Positions 1 to 7,811 of a stretch of DNA of 64,000 nucleotides are shown in pieces. The number at the start of each line of letters is the position of its first letter. Position 1 is the stretch's first letter. Location: positions 1 through 64,000 of the forward strand of contig JAOAIP010000037.1 of NCBI GenBank assembly GCA_026414605.1, written 5' to 3'. A model generated the notes under the pieces. The model was not told the origin of the DNA, did not search any database, and saw only the letters and a program-made list of their open reading frames with translations. Made by a program: the position numbers and the translations under genes. Origin of the DNA: Bacteroidia bacterium. Lineage in GTDB: Bacteria; Bacteroidota; Bacteroidia; B-17B0; Aurantibacillaceae.

Positions 1-322
1 CGTGCAGCGTGCCCCACACAAACAAAGCAGGAGGTGGGTCAGGCAGAACCTCCAGCGGGCGTGGATACTCCGAATCGCCCAGCACCACAAGGCGAACCTC
101 GCTAATCTCTAACGCCTTGGGAACGGTGATTGGCTCGCGCGCAGCGCGCTCAATGGCAACTATGTCTGCTTCACGGATGCCTGGTAGGGCGCGTAAATCG
201 TCGCGCGACGCGCTTAGCACGCCTTCAGGGTCGCCAAACCGCTCCAGCAGCGTGCGCAGTTTATTCGCCGAGAACTCCAAACTAAGTAGCTGCAGCCACG
301 CAACAAGCTCCTCGCGGGTCAT
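1..322 (-). CDS. dprA: DNA-processing protein DprA, N-terminal fragment (runs off the window)
   Basis: Reading the minus strand from an ATG at 322 gives an open frame of 107 codons to the window edge with no stop. It begins MTREELVAWLQLLSLEF and contains LLERFGDPEGVLSASRDDL, ALPGI and, near the edge, EYPRPLEVLPDPPPALF. A helix-hairpin-helix-like start followed by a yP..L....DPP..L..-G segment is characteristic of DprA/Smf, which binds incoming single-stranded DNA and loads RecA during natural transformation. The ATG overlaps the stop codon of the upstream permease gene (ATGA overlap), so the two genes form one transcript. Composition is GC-rich, unlike everything after position 1200. The Rossmann-fold catalytic half lies outside the window. 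Confidence 0.75.
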   Translation of the reverse strand, partial: MTREELVAWLQLLSLEFSANKLRTLLERFGDPEGVLSASRDDLRALPGIREADIVAIERAAREPITVPKALEISEVRLVVLGDSEYPRPLEVLPDPPPALFVWGTLH

Positions 323-1185
323 GGTCGCTCCACAAACTCCCATTCACGCTTGCGGAAATAGCTTAGCCCCGCCCACGCGACAGCAACCCCCATCAGCAGG
401 TTCACCCCCAGCAGCCAAAGGGGCAGTGGCATATCAGGAAACCGCGTCGCTTGCCCCAAGGCGCTTGGTTCCTGCACCACCGTGATCGGGGGCAAAATCG
501 CCTTGCGGTATGCCATCGCTATGGTCGCCATCGGGTTGAGCAAGTGGTACGCCCAAAAGACCCCCTCGCGGTAAGCTTCAGGCAACAGCGTCGTGTGGCG
601 CACTTGCTCCGAAAAGTAGATAATCGGGGTCAGAAAGAACAATAGCTGCAACCCCACGCTAACCAAATACTTCACATCCTCATAGAAGGCGTTCCAACAA
701 GAGACAAAAGCAGCCAGCCCAACCACCCACAGCAGCTGACTGAGCATAATCACAGGTAGCCAGACCAAGTTCAGTTGGGGAGGCGTGCCGACATACCCGT
801 ACAGGTACACAAACAGCACACCCATCGCCAGCAAAAAGTGTACGAAGTTAGCCAGCACGGCAGCCAGCGGCAGCAGCACGCGCGGGAAGTAGATTTTTTT
901 GATCACTTGCATGTACACCAAAATCGTTTGGCTGGCATCCAGCAGCGCAAACTGGAAGAAAGTCCAAGGCAGATAGGCGGCGAGGATGTAGGCGGAGTAG
1001 TTCGCGATGCGCATGCCCATCACGTACTTGAACACGACCGTCATTACCAGCACGGTAGCTAAGGGGTTTACCAACGACCAGAAGAAGCCGAGCAAGGAGT
1101 TTTTGTAGCGCACGCGCAGTTCGCGAATCACCAGCGTGCGCAGTAGTTCGCGATAGTGCCACAGCTCCGTAAGCAGTTCGCGCAC
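319..1185 (-). CDS. ABC-2 type polysaccharide/polyol-phosphate export permease (Wzm/TagG-like)
   Basis: This 288-residue protein has the ABC-2 permease pattern. An N-terminal amphipathic stretch (YRELLRTLVIRELRVRYKNS) is followed by LLGFFWSLVNPL and about six hydrophobic segments, with SCWNAFYEDVKYL and TPIIYFSEQ between the later ones. These features are typical of the Wzm/KpsM/TagG subunit that exports O-antigen, capsule or teichoic acid precursors together with a Wzt-type ATPase. No ATPase gene is visible here; it may lie on missing sequence. The gene overlaps dprA by 4 bp. Codon use is GC-rich, in contrast with the AT-rich remainder of the window. The start codon is only about 15 bases from where rRNA similarity begins, so the true upstream sequence of this gene is probably not represented. 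Confidence 0.85.
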   Translation of the reverse strand: MRELLTELWHYRELLRTLVIRELRVRYKNSLLGFFWSLVNPLATVLVMTVVFKYVMGMRIANYSAYILAAYLPWTFFQFALLDASQTILVYMQVIKKIYFPRVLLPLAAVLANFVHFLLAMGVLFVYLYGYVGTPPQLNLVWLPVIMLSQLLWVVGLAAFVSCWNAFYEDVKYLVSVGLQLLFFLTPIIYFSEQVRHTTLLPEAYREGVFWAYHLLNPMATIAMAYRKAILPPITVVQEPSALGQATRFPDMPLPLWLLGVNLLMGVAVAWAGLSYFRKREWEFVERP

Positions 1186-1199
1186 GGAAGAGGGGATTC

Positions 1200-1464
1200 G
1201 TGGTAGGCGTAAGTAAGTTGAGGGGATCTGACTCTAGTACGAGAGGACCGAGTTGGACGCACCGCTAGTGTATCTGTTGTTCCGCCAGGGGCACAGCAGA
1301 GTAGCTATGTGCGGACGGGATAAGCACTGAAAGCATCTAAGTGCGAAGCCCACCCCAAGATAAGCTTACTTTTAAGGGTCGTAGGAGACGACTACGTAGA
1401 TAGGCTACAGGTGTAAGTGCAGCAATGCATTGAGCCGAGTAGTACTAATTACCCGTAACTTCTT
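1200..1464 (+). rRNA. 23S ribosomal RNA, 3'-terminal ~265 nt only
   Basis: The segment contains the sarcin-ricin loop core AGTACGAGAGGACC near 1233-1250, then the conserved CTGAAAGCATCTAAG block near 1327 and the GCCGAGTAGTACTAAT 3'-terminal block near 1433-1450. The closing region is of Bacteroidota type (ACCCGTAAC). Only the last tenth of a normal ~2.9 kb 23S gene is present. Recognisable rRNA sequence stops at about 1200 and is replaced upstream by GC-rich protein-coding DNA on the other strand. The 3' boundary is estimated from the conserved end and may be off by several bases. Confidence 0.93.
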
Positions 1465-1521
1465 CTTGTGAGGATTACATCATTGCTACCCTAGAGATGT
1501 CAATAAAAGCGATAGAAGGTA

Positions 1522-1556
1522 TTAAAGGTATAAAAGATATAAAAGATATAAAAGAT
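1522..1556 (+). repeat. 9-bp tandem repeat in the 23S-5S spacer
   Basis: The spacer between 23S and 5S holds a short tandem array of ATAAAAGAT-like units: GGTATTAAA, GGTATAAAA, then GATATAAAA repeats. It ends immediately before the 5S sequence. It is too short for a gene. Confidence 0.7.
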
Positions 1557-1557
1557 A

Positions 1558-1668
1558 ATGGTGCTTAGAGCGGCGGGGATCACCTCTTCCCATCCCGAAC
1601 AGAGTCGTTAAGCCCGCCAGCACTGATGGTACTGGGACTAAATCCCGGGAGAGTAGGTCAGCACCAAC
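1558..1668 (+). rRNA. rrf: 5S ribosomal RNA
   Basis: The gene is about 110 nt long. The terminal stem is TGGTGC (1558-1563 region) against GCACCA (1662-1667 region). It carries the hallmark CACCTCTTCCCATCCCGAAC box and the later GGGAGAGTAGGTC segment. It follows the 23S 3' end by about 95 nt and is closed by an intrinsic terminator, as expected for the end of an rRNA operon. Confidence 0.95.
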
Positions 1669-1676
1669 TTTCAAAG

Positions 1677-1709
1677 CAAAAAAACCTCGGTTCAATCCGA
1701 GGTTTTTTT
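1677..1709 (+). terminator. Intrinsic terminator of the rRNA operon
   Basis: A perfect hairpin (AACCTCGG, loop TTCAAT, CCGAGGTT) with an A-tract on the left and a run of seven T on the right lies just downstream of 5S rRNA. Confidence 0.9.
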
Positions 1710-1719
1710 GTTTTAAATT

Positions 1720-2116
1720 CATTAATAGTGTTTTAAATCCATTGATTTTGATAATGAAGTGAATGAACTGAATAATAACTATTCGAAAAATAAAAAAGTT
1801 ATAAGCAGAATGAGAAAAGTGGTTGGTTTTGTTATTAAAACAATATTTAGTAGAAGAGATTTACTTTTTTACTTCTAAAAAACAAAACTCAATTCCGCCA
1901 ATAATTGAATTAAGTATAATTATTAAATTGAAACTATTCACGTACCTAAAAACTAAACTACAAAAAATCTACACAAAGCACACGATTAGTTTAAAGTAGA
2001 AAGTGTAAAGTGTGATATGTTCCGTAGAGACAAAATATAATCTATCAAAGATATTTTGTGAACTTTCTGCAAATCCTTTGTGTTCTTTGTAGTAAAATAT
2101 AAATGAACAGTAACAT
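1720..2116. other. Gene-free spacer with degenerate CTTTGTG-type repeat
   Basis: No credible coding region is seen. Around 1965-2100 the sequence carries ACACAAAGCACACG, an AAAGTAGAAAGTGTAAAG stretch, a CCGTAGAGACAAAATAT fragment and CTTTGTGTTCTTTGTAGTAAA. The same motifs recur in other spacers of this window (5090-5210, 10065-10260, 43355-43512, 49778-49990), so this is a decayed copy of a dispersed intergenic repeat family. Confidence 0.55.
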
Positions 2117-2121
2117 TAAAA

Positions 2122-2160
2122 CAAAAACACTTTGCTACAAAATGTAACAAAGTGTTTTTA
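2122..2160 (-). terminator. Intrinsic terminator of hppA
   Basis: An 11-bp stem pairs AAAACACTTTG (2124-2134) with CAAAGTGTTTT (2148-2158), with an extra TAC/GTA pairing inside. Read on the minus strand it is followed by TTTTTGTTTT and lies 27-65 bases after the hppA stop codon. Confidence 0.8.
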
Positions 2161-2186
2161 ATACATTCTCAGTAAAGTGTAAAATT

Positions 2187-4907
2187 TTATTTTATAGGTT
2201 GGAGGGCTTCACCAGAAAATTCAATGTCTACAATTTCGCCAATTGGTAAATTAGGTCCGATATTAAATCCTAATCTATTGATACTAGTTTTTCCTTCAAA
2301 GCCGATAATTAAAAACTTTTGTGACATCATTTCTGCAGTATCCTTAGCAGTGATATTAAATTTTAATTGAATATCGCGGGTAACATCTTTTAATGTTAAT
2401 TGTCCAATTCCAATATAAGCAAAATTTTTATCAGTAGTGTCTTTTTCTATTTTACTTATAGATAGCACAATAGATTTATATTTAGCAACATCAAAAAATT
2501 CGGGCTTTTCTTTTAAGTGTCCGTCTCTTGTGGCATTTTGAGTATTAATAGATGCGGGATTTAAAACTACAAAAATTTTTGTTTCTGCATTAAAATCAAC
2601 ATAACCACTATCTACATTGATAACACCGCTTGTTTTTGCAACTAAATGTTTTACAGAAAAACGAACAGAAGTATGAGTAGGATCTATATTGAATTTTCCT
2701 GTAATTTCTTCAATAGGAAGAGATGAGATGGATTTTTCAATACTTGTATTTTCTGTTTTTTCTTCTGATTTTGTAGTAGTATTTTTATTGACAGCAATGT
2801 AAGGAGCGATAATAAGTGATACGATGCTCATCAGTTTAATGAGGATATTCATTGAAGGACCAGAAGTGTCTTTGAATGGGTCTCCAACTGTATCGCCTGT
2901 AACGGATGCTTTATGTGGTTCGGATTTTTTGTAATACATTTGGCCGTTGATTTCAACGCCTTTTTCAAAAGATTTTTTAGCATTGTCCCAAGCACCACCA
3001 GCATTGTTTTGGAAAATACCAATAAGTACGCCAGAGACAGTTACACCGGCTAATAATCCACCTAATACTTCTGGACCAAAAGTAAATCCAATAATTACAG
3101 GGATAATAATGGCTAATGAACCAGGAAGAATCATTTCTCTAATAGATGCTTTGGTTGATATTTCTACACATTTTTCATATTCGGGTTGTGCTTTGTATTC
3201 CATAATACCGGGAATTTCTCTAAATTGTCTTCTTACTTCATTAACCATATCCATAGCGGCTCTACCTACTGCGGAAATGGCTAATGATGAAAACAAGTAA
3301 GGAATCATAGCACCGATTAATAATCCGCCTAAAACTTCTGCGTTGTAGATATTGATAGCATCAATACCTGCAACGCCAACGAAGGCAGCAAATAGTGCTA
3401 AAGAAGTTAGAGCAGCAGAAGCAATAGCAAATCCTTTTCCAGTAGCGGCAGTTGTATTTCCAACAGCGTCTAAGATATCAGTTCTGTGTCTTACTTCGGG
3501 GGGTAATTGGCTCATTTCTGCTATTCCTCCGGCATTGTCTGCTATTGGTCCAAAGGCGTCAATAGAAAGCTGCATAGCCGTGGTGGCCATCATACCGGCG
3601 GCAGCAATAGCCACGCCGTATAAGCCCGCAAAATAATAAGAGGTGATAATTCCTCCTGCTAAAATAATAGAGGGAAGGGCTGTAGATTCCATACCAACTG
3701 CAAGACCACCGATGATATTGGTAGCGTGTCCTGTTCCGGATTTTTGAACGATGGATAACACAGGTCTTTTACCCATTGCAGTATAATATTCAGTAATCCA
3801 ACTCATTAAAGCACCTACAATCAATCCGATGATAATAGAAATTAATACATCGTTGGCTGTAAATACAAAACCTCTTAAAGTCATAGTTTCAGGTAATAAC
3901 CATTTAACGATAAATACAGAGGCAATCATTGTAAAAATGATAGAAGTCCAGTTTCCTAAATTTAATGCTTTTTGAACAGCCGCAGTGTCTTCTTTTGTAG
4001 TTTTTACAAACCAAGTACCTACAATTGAAAATATCAAACCTACACCGGCTATGATCATCGGTAATAAAATAGGTGCTAAACCACCGAAATTATCTTTTGA
4101 ATCAATTTCTTGTCCTAATACCATTGTTGCTAAAATAGTTGCTACATAAGATCCAAAAAGGTCTGCTCCCATACCAGCCACATCACCTACATTATCACCC
4201 ACATTATCGGCAATAGTAGCAGGATTACGAACGTCATCTTCGGGGATACCTGCTTCTACTTTACCAACAAGGTCTGCACCTACATCTGCGGCTTTTGTAT
4301 AAATACCACCGCCTACACGTGCAAATAATGCAATGGACTCTGCACCCAATGAAAATCCTGTGAGCACTTCAATTGTTCTTTTCATCTCATCACCCGTTAC
4401 AGGCGTGCCTTTTGCAAATAAATAATAGAATACAATAAATAGTGATCCTAAACCAAATACTGCTAAACCAGCCACACCGAGCCCCATTACAGAGCCACCT
4501 GTAAAAGAAACTTTTAATGCTTGTGTTAAAGATGAACGAGCCGCTTGTGCTGTTCTTACGTTGGCTTTGGTGGCTATACTCATTCCAATAAATCCTGCAA
4601 ATGCAGAGGAAACAGCACCAATAATAAATGCTATTGCAATTAGCCAGTGAGAATGTATTTTGATTCCATTTACTTCATGAATAGTTCCACTATATGCTAA
4701 TAAGAGTGCAACTATAATAGCAAAGTAAGAAAGTATTTTCCACTCTGCTTTCAAAAAGGCCATTGCTCCTCTTGCAATGTATCCTGCTAATTCTTGCATT
4801 TTGGGTTCGCCTGCATCTTGTTTGGTTACCCACCAATATCTTATCATCATTACTAATAAGCCAATAAGGCCAAGTACTGGTACAACAAACATTACATTTT
4901 CATTCAT
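2187..4907 (-). CDS. hppA: K+-dependent membrane-bound pyrophosphatase with C-terminal YceI domain
   Basis: This protein (906 residues from the chosen start) couples pyrophosphate hydrolysis to cation pumping. Residues 1 to ~700 are a complete multi-pass membrane pyrophosphatase. They carry the loop [20 protein letters not shown], then [20 protein letters not shown], and later [12 protein letters not shown] and [14 protein letters not shown]. The [10 protein letters not shown] motif has Ala and Gly where K+-independent enzymes have Lys and Thr, so the K+-dependent class is expected. The pumped ion (H+ or Na+) is not decided. Residues ~738-906 are a YceI-like lipocalin-fold domain ([48 protein letters not shown]). 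Both termini of the pyrophosphatase fold are known to face away from the cytoplasm, so the YceI domain should sit in the periplasm. ATG 4907 is chosen because an upstream ATG (4940) overlaps or precedes the -7 element at 4927-4934. The gene is monocistronic, with its own terminator. Confidence 0.92.
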   Translation of the reverse strand: MNENVMFVVPVLGLIGLLVMMIRYWWVTKQDAGEPKMQELAGYIARGAMAFLKAEWKILSYFAIIVALLLAYSGTIHEVNGIKIHSHWLIAIAFIIGAVSSAFAGFIGMSIATKANVRTAQAARSSLTQALKVSFTGGSVMGLGVAGLAVFGLGSLFIVFYYLFAKGTPVTGDEMKRTIEVLTGFSLGAESIALFARVGGGIYTKAADVGADLVGKVEAGIPEDDVRNPATIADNVGDNVGDVAGMGADLFGSYVATILATMVLGQEIDSKDNFGGLAPILLPMIIAGVGLIFSIVGTWFVKTTKEDTAAVQKALNLGNWTSIIFTMIASVFIVKWLLPETMTLRGFVFTANDVLISIIIGLIVGALMSWITEYYTAMGKRPVLSIVQKSGTGHATNIIGGLAVGMESTALPSIILAGGIITSYYFAGLYGVAIAAAGMMATTAMQLSIDAFGPIADNAGGIAEMSQLPPEVRHRTDILDAVGNTTAATGKGFAIASAALTSLALFAAFVGVAGIDAINIYNAEVLGGLLIGAMIPYLFSSLAISAVGRAAMDMVNEVRRQFREIPGIMEYKAQPEYEKCVEISTKASIREMILPGSLAIIIPVIIGFTFGPEVLGGLLAGVTVSGVLIGIFQNNAGGAWDNAKKSFEKGVEINGQMYYKKSEPHKASVTGDTVGDPFKDTSGPSMNILIKLMSIVSLIIAPYIAVNKNTTTKSEEKTENTSIEKSISSLPIEEITGKFNIDPTHTSVRFSVKHLVAKTSGVINVDSGYVDFNAETKIFVVLNPASINTQNATRDGHLKEKPEFFDVAKYKSIVLSISKIEKDTTDKNFAYIGIGQLTLKDVTRDIQLKFNITAKDTAEMMSQKFLIIGFEGKTSINRLGFNIGPNLPIGEIVDIEFSGEALQPIK

Positions 4908-4926
4908 AGTTAAATTTTTAGGGGGG

Positions 4927-4934
4927 CAAATATA
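4927..4934 (-). promoter_or_regulatory. Bacteroidota -7 promoter element of hppA
   Basis: On the minus strand the sequence is TATATTTG followed by C, an exact match to the TAnnTTTG consensus of the Bacteroidota primary sigma factor. It lies 20 nt before ATG 4907, implying a very short leader. Confidence 0.6.
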
Positions 4935-4940
4935 GGTCAA

Positions 4941-5261
4941 TTTTTTTTAAATTGAACAAAATAATTTTGAGTAATGAGTAAGATAATGAAAAACAAAATG
5001 GAATGGATGAAGTTGATAGATTTATTTTTTATTTAGTTTCTTAAAGATTTTTTCTATTTAAATTACTTCAAAAAAATTAGATGGCACAAAGTAAAATTTA
5101 CACATAAGAATTAAAGACATAGAAAATATAGATAAAATACATACTAAGTTATATTTGTGAACTTTGTGTAAATCCTTTGTATTCTTAGTAGTAAAATAAT
5201 AATATGAATAGTTATGAGATTTGATGTTTTACACATTCAACTTTGTGTTGTATATTTTTAA
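4941..5261. other. Gene-free spacer with dispersed repeat remnant
   Basis: This is the divergent spacer between hppA and the LOG-family gene. No coding region is visible. Positions ~5090-5210 carry GGCACAAAGTAAAATTTACAC and TTGTGAACTTTGTGTAAATCC followed by TTTGTATTCTTAGTAG, a degenerate copy of the same repeat found at 2055-2100. Confidence 0.5.
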
Positions 5262-5269
5262 TACTTTTG
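5262..5269 (+). promoter_or_regulatory. -7 promoter element of the LOG-family gene
   Basis: TACTTTTG followed by C matches TAnnTTTG and lies 24 nt before the ATG at 5293. A TTTG (5242-5245) lies upstream as a possible -33 element, with somewhat short spacing. Confidence 0.55.
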
Positions 5270-5292
5270 CGGCAAATAATTAAATTAATTGT

Positions 5293-6015
5293 ATGACTGA
5301 AAAAGAAAGACAAGAAGAAGAAAAAATCCGCAAAGCATTAGCCCCTAAGGAATGGCACGAGATTAAGGCGTATGATAGTTGGCAAGTATTTAGAATAATG
5401 GGGGAGTTTGTCAATAGTTTTGAAAAAATGAGTAAAATAGGTCCTTGTGTATCTATTTTTGGATCTGCTCGTACAAAGCCCGATTCTAAGTATTATCAAT
5501 TGGCTGAAGAAATTGCTTATTTGCTAACACAAGAAGGATTTGGAATAATTACAGGGGGTGGTCCAGGAATTATGGAAGCCGCTAACAAAGGTGCACAAAG
5601 AGGCAATGGAAAGTCAGTAGGATTAAATATCGTATTGCCTTTTGAGCAAAAGCATAATGATTATGTAGATAGTGATAAAATACTCAATTTTGATTTCTTT
5701 TTTGTAAGAAAAACGATATTTTTGAAATATTCTCAGGGGTTTGTGGGATTACCAGGCGGTTTTGGTACTATGGATGAACTTTTTGAGTCATTAACTTTGA
5801 TTCAAACGAATAAAATTGCTCATTTTCCAATAGTATTAGTGGGTAGTGAATATTGGAATGGTTTGATAAATTGGATGCGTGAAGTAATGCTTGAAAAAGA
5901 ACATAATATATCTGAAAGTGATTTAGATTTGTTTGCAGTATTAGATGATCCAAAAGAAGTAGTTAAGTACATATCTGATTTCTACAAAAAATACACATTA
6001 AAACCGAATTTTTAA
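5293..6015 (+). CDS. LOG-family (TIGR00730) nucleotide 5'-monophosphate phosphoribohydrolase-like protein
   Basis: The 240-residue Rossmann-like protein contains both diagnostic LOG motifs: GGGPGIMEAANKGA around residues 97-110 and GLPGGFGTMDELFE around 152-165. The first half also shows VSIFGSART, the nucleotide-binding beta-alpha start. Family members hydrolyse N-glycosidic bonds of nucleotide 5'-monophosphates; in plants and some bacteria this releases cytokinins. Many bacterial members are of uncertain substrate and are often mislabelled lysine decarboxylases. It is cytoplasmic with no signal peptide. It stands alone behind its own promoter, and rpsU follows after ~60 bp with a separate promoter. 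The substrate is not predictable here. Confidence 0.85.
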   Translation: MTEKERQEEEKIRKALAPKEWHEIKAYDSWQVFRIMGEFVNSFEKMSKIGPCVSIFGSARTKPDSKYYQLAEEIAYLLTQEGFGIITGGGPGIMEAANKGAQRGNGKSVGLNIVLPFEQKHNDYVDSDKILNFDFFFVRKTIFLKYSQGFVGLPGGFGTMDELFESLTLIQTNKIAHFPIVLVGSEYWNGLINWMREVMLEKEHNISESDLDLFAVLDDPKEVVKYISDFYKKYTLKPNF

Positions 6016-6045
6016 TAAAAATTTGTTTGTAATCAAAATATCTCA

Positions 6046-6053
6046 TATATTTG
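6046..6053 (+). promoter_or_regulatory. -7 promoter element of rpsU
   Basis: TATATTTG followed by C is an exact TAnnTTTG match, 25 nt upstream of the rpsU ATG at 6078. Its position shows that the in-frame start at 6051 cannot be used from this promoter. Confidence 0.6.
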
Positions 6054-6077
6054 CGGGCTCAAAAATTTTATACGACT

Positions 6078-6275
6078 ATGTTAATAATTCCTATTAAAGA
6101 AGGTGATACTATTGAAAAAGCATTAAAAAAGTACAAGAAAAAATTTGAAAAAGTTGGCATTTTAAAGCAACTTAGAGATAGAATGTACTATAAAAAACCT
6201 TCTGAAAGAAAAAAAGAGATTATCAATAGAGCCATTATTAGAGAAAAGATTCGTAGAAGTGAATTAGAAGTATAA
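6078..6275 (+). CDS. rpsU: 30S ribosomal protein S21
   Basis: The 65-residue basic protein MLIIPIKEGDTIEKALKKYK continues with KFEKVGILKQLRDRMYYKKPS and a Lys/Arg-rich tail. This is the standard bS21 pattern and length. bS21 sits near the anti-Shine-Dalgarno end of 16S rRNA; in Bacteroidota it is known to help sequester that sequence. ATG 6078 is chosen because the -7 element lies directly upstream and homologues start with M-L/I-I-I. An intrinsic terminator follows at 6322-6349. Confidence 0.95.
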   Translation: MLIIPIKEGDTIEKALKKYKKKFEKVGILKQLRDRMYYKKPSERKKEIINRAIIREKIRRSELEV

Positions 6276-6321
6276 TTTTATTACGAATCTAAGTTATTGA
6301 GTGCTTTATTGCTGCACTATT

Positions 6322-6349
6322 AAACCTTTGCAATTTTGCAAAGGTTTTT
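6322..6349 (+). terminator. Intrinsic terminator of rpsU
   Basis: A perfect 12-bp inverted repeat pairs AAACCTTTGCAA (6322-6333) with TTGCAAAGGTTT (6336-6347). It is followed by T residues and lies 47 nt after the rpsU stop. Confidence 0.85.
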
Positions 6350-6477
6350 GTGTTTTAAATTTTTAAACATTAGTTTGTATTTATTTTTGTTTTTTGTAGT
6401 GTTGTAGTCATTTTTGTATCAAATGTAGTTTCAAAAATTTTTTTGCATAAAAATTTGTTGGTTTAAAATTTATCATC

Positions 6478-6485
6478 TATCTTTG
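6478..6485 (+). promoter_or_regulatory. -7 promoter element of the GAF histidine kinase gene
   Basis: TATCTTTG matches TAnnTTTG, with a TTTG at 6454-6457 about 20 nt upstream as a -33 candidate. It lies 43 nt before ATG 6528. Confidence 0.55.
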
Positions 6486-6527
6486 TACTAAAATTTAGAC
6501 GAAATTTACCTTTTATAATTTTAGTTG

Positions 6528-7670
6528 ATGAAGATATTAGACCAAATAGATAGTTTAAGCAAAATTGTTATTGATGATAATAATGAAGATGCGATATTAT
6601 CATTTATGTATGAATTTGCTTCAAAAGTTACAGATTTTTTGAGTATAGAAAGAATTAATATATGGTTGTTAAATAAAGAAAGAGATGCTATTTTTTCAAT
6701 AGCAGAATATGATAAAAGAACCGATGCCTTTTCTCATCATTCTGTCATATATCAAAAAGATGTTCCCACATATTTTCAGCATTTAATGGAAGATAAAATT
6801 ATCCTCGCACCTAATATTCATACACATCCTGCAACATTTGAATTTAGTAACAATTATGCCAAAGAATACGATGTTATTTCTCTAATGGATATACCTTTGC
6901 GATTAAATGGAAAATTAATAGGTGTAATGTGTTTTGAAAAAACAGGAATGATTCCGAGAGAATTTAATGAAATGGAACAAATTTTTGCTATGGCATTGTC
7001 TCAATTAGCTGTAGCATATATTGAAAATAACAAACGAAAGCAAATTCAGGAAAAACTACAAAACGCACTTAAAGAAAAGGAATTGCTCATTAAAGAATTA
7101 AACCATAGAGTAAAAAATAATTTTTCTGTATTAGTTAGTTTGTTGCGTTTGAGTAAAGAAAATTTGCAAAAAGAAAAAGAAAAAATACTTGAAGAATTTG
7201 AATACCAAGTGTTTTCTATATTGAAGGTTCACGAATTATTAATGGAATCAGAGAAGGGAACAACTATAAATGTATCGGAGTATTTGCAAAAATTAGCCGA
7301 TGAGTTTTTGGCAAGTTATGTAGATATAAAAGATAAATTACAATTTGATATTCCTAATGTGCATTTTGAAATATCATCCAAACAAGCAGTTCATTTGGGG
7401 TTAGTAGTTACAGAAATTTTCTTGAATAGTTTGAAATATGCTCTATTGCCTTTGGGTAAAAGATTTGAATTAAGTTTAAATCCCTTGAATGATAAAAGAA
7501 TAGAAATTATTGTTGGAGATGATGGAAATGCTTTTGATTTTGATGCGGTATTAGAAAAGACCAATTCTTTTGGACTAAGTATTATTAAAGATATGGCGGA
7601 TAGTTCCTCATTTGATATTATTTATCCTTCAAAAGGAGATAGTAAGTACAAGATTTTTATCAGTAAATAA
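6528..7670 (+). CDS. GAF-domain sensor histidine kinase, HisKA_2/HWE-like
   Basis: This protein (380 residues) has no transmembrane segment. Residues ~10-170 form a GAF domain (FLSIERINIWLLN, DIPLRLNGKLIGVMCFEKTG) that would sense a small molecule or redox state in the cytoplasm. A short coiled linker leads to the phospho-acceptor box KELNHRVKNNFSVLVSLLRL with His193, the form typical of the HisKA_2 family. The C-terminal ATPase domain shows LGLVVTEIFLNSLKYAL (N box) and VGDDGNAF (G1 box), followed by SFGLSII. No response regulator is adjacent, so the partner is encoded elsewhere. The ATG at 6528 is preferred over the TTG three bases upstream. Confidence 0.88.
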   Translation: MKILDQIDSLSKIVIDDNNEDAILSFMYEFASKVTDFLSIERINIWLLNKERDAIFSIAEYDKRTDAFSHHSVIYQKDVPTYFQHLMEDKIILAPNIHTHPATFEFSNNYAKEYDVISLMDIPLRLNGKLIGVMCFEKTGMIPREFNEMEQIFAMALSQLAVAYIENNKRKQIQEKLQNALKEKELLIKELNHRVKNNFSVLVSLLRLSKENLQKEKEKILEEFEYQVFSILKVHELLMESEKGTTINVSEYLQKLADEFLASYVDIKDKLQFDIPNVHFEISSKQAVHLGLVVTEIFLNSLKYALLPLGKRFELSLNPLNDKRIEIIVGDDGNAFDFDAVLEKTNSFGLSIIKDMADSSSFDIIYPSKGDSKYKIFISK

Positions 7671-7811
7671 TAGATATTAAATTGTTGTAAATACAATGTT
7701 TGTGTGCTCAATTGTCTAATATCTTCAAATCTCACAATCACTTTATTTCAAAAAAATTTGTTTAACTTACTTGAGTAGGTATAAGTTATACTTTCTATTT
7801 TTTGTAAATTG

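Noticed and set aside
775-1162. Overlapping frames on both strands within the permease gene
   Set aside because: They are shadows of a GC-rich coding region and show no domain motifs, whereas the permease frame has a clear family pattern.
4908-4940. N-terminal extension of the pyrophosphatase from ATG 4940
   Set aside because: The extension overlaps the TATATTTG promoter element, and homologues start at the downstream Met.
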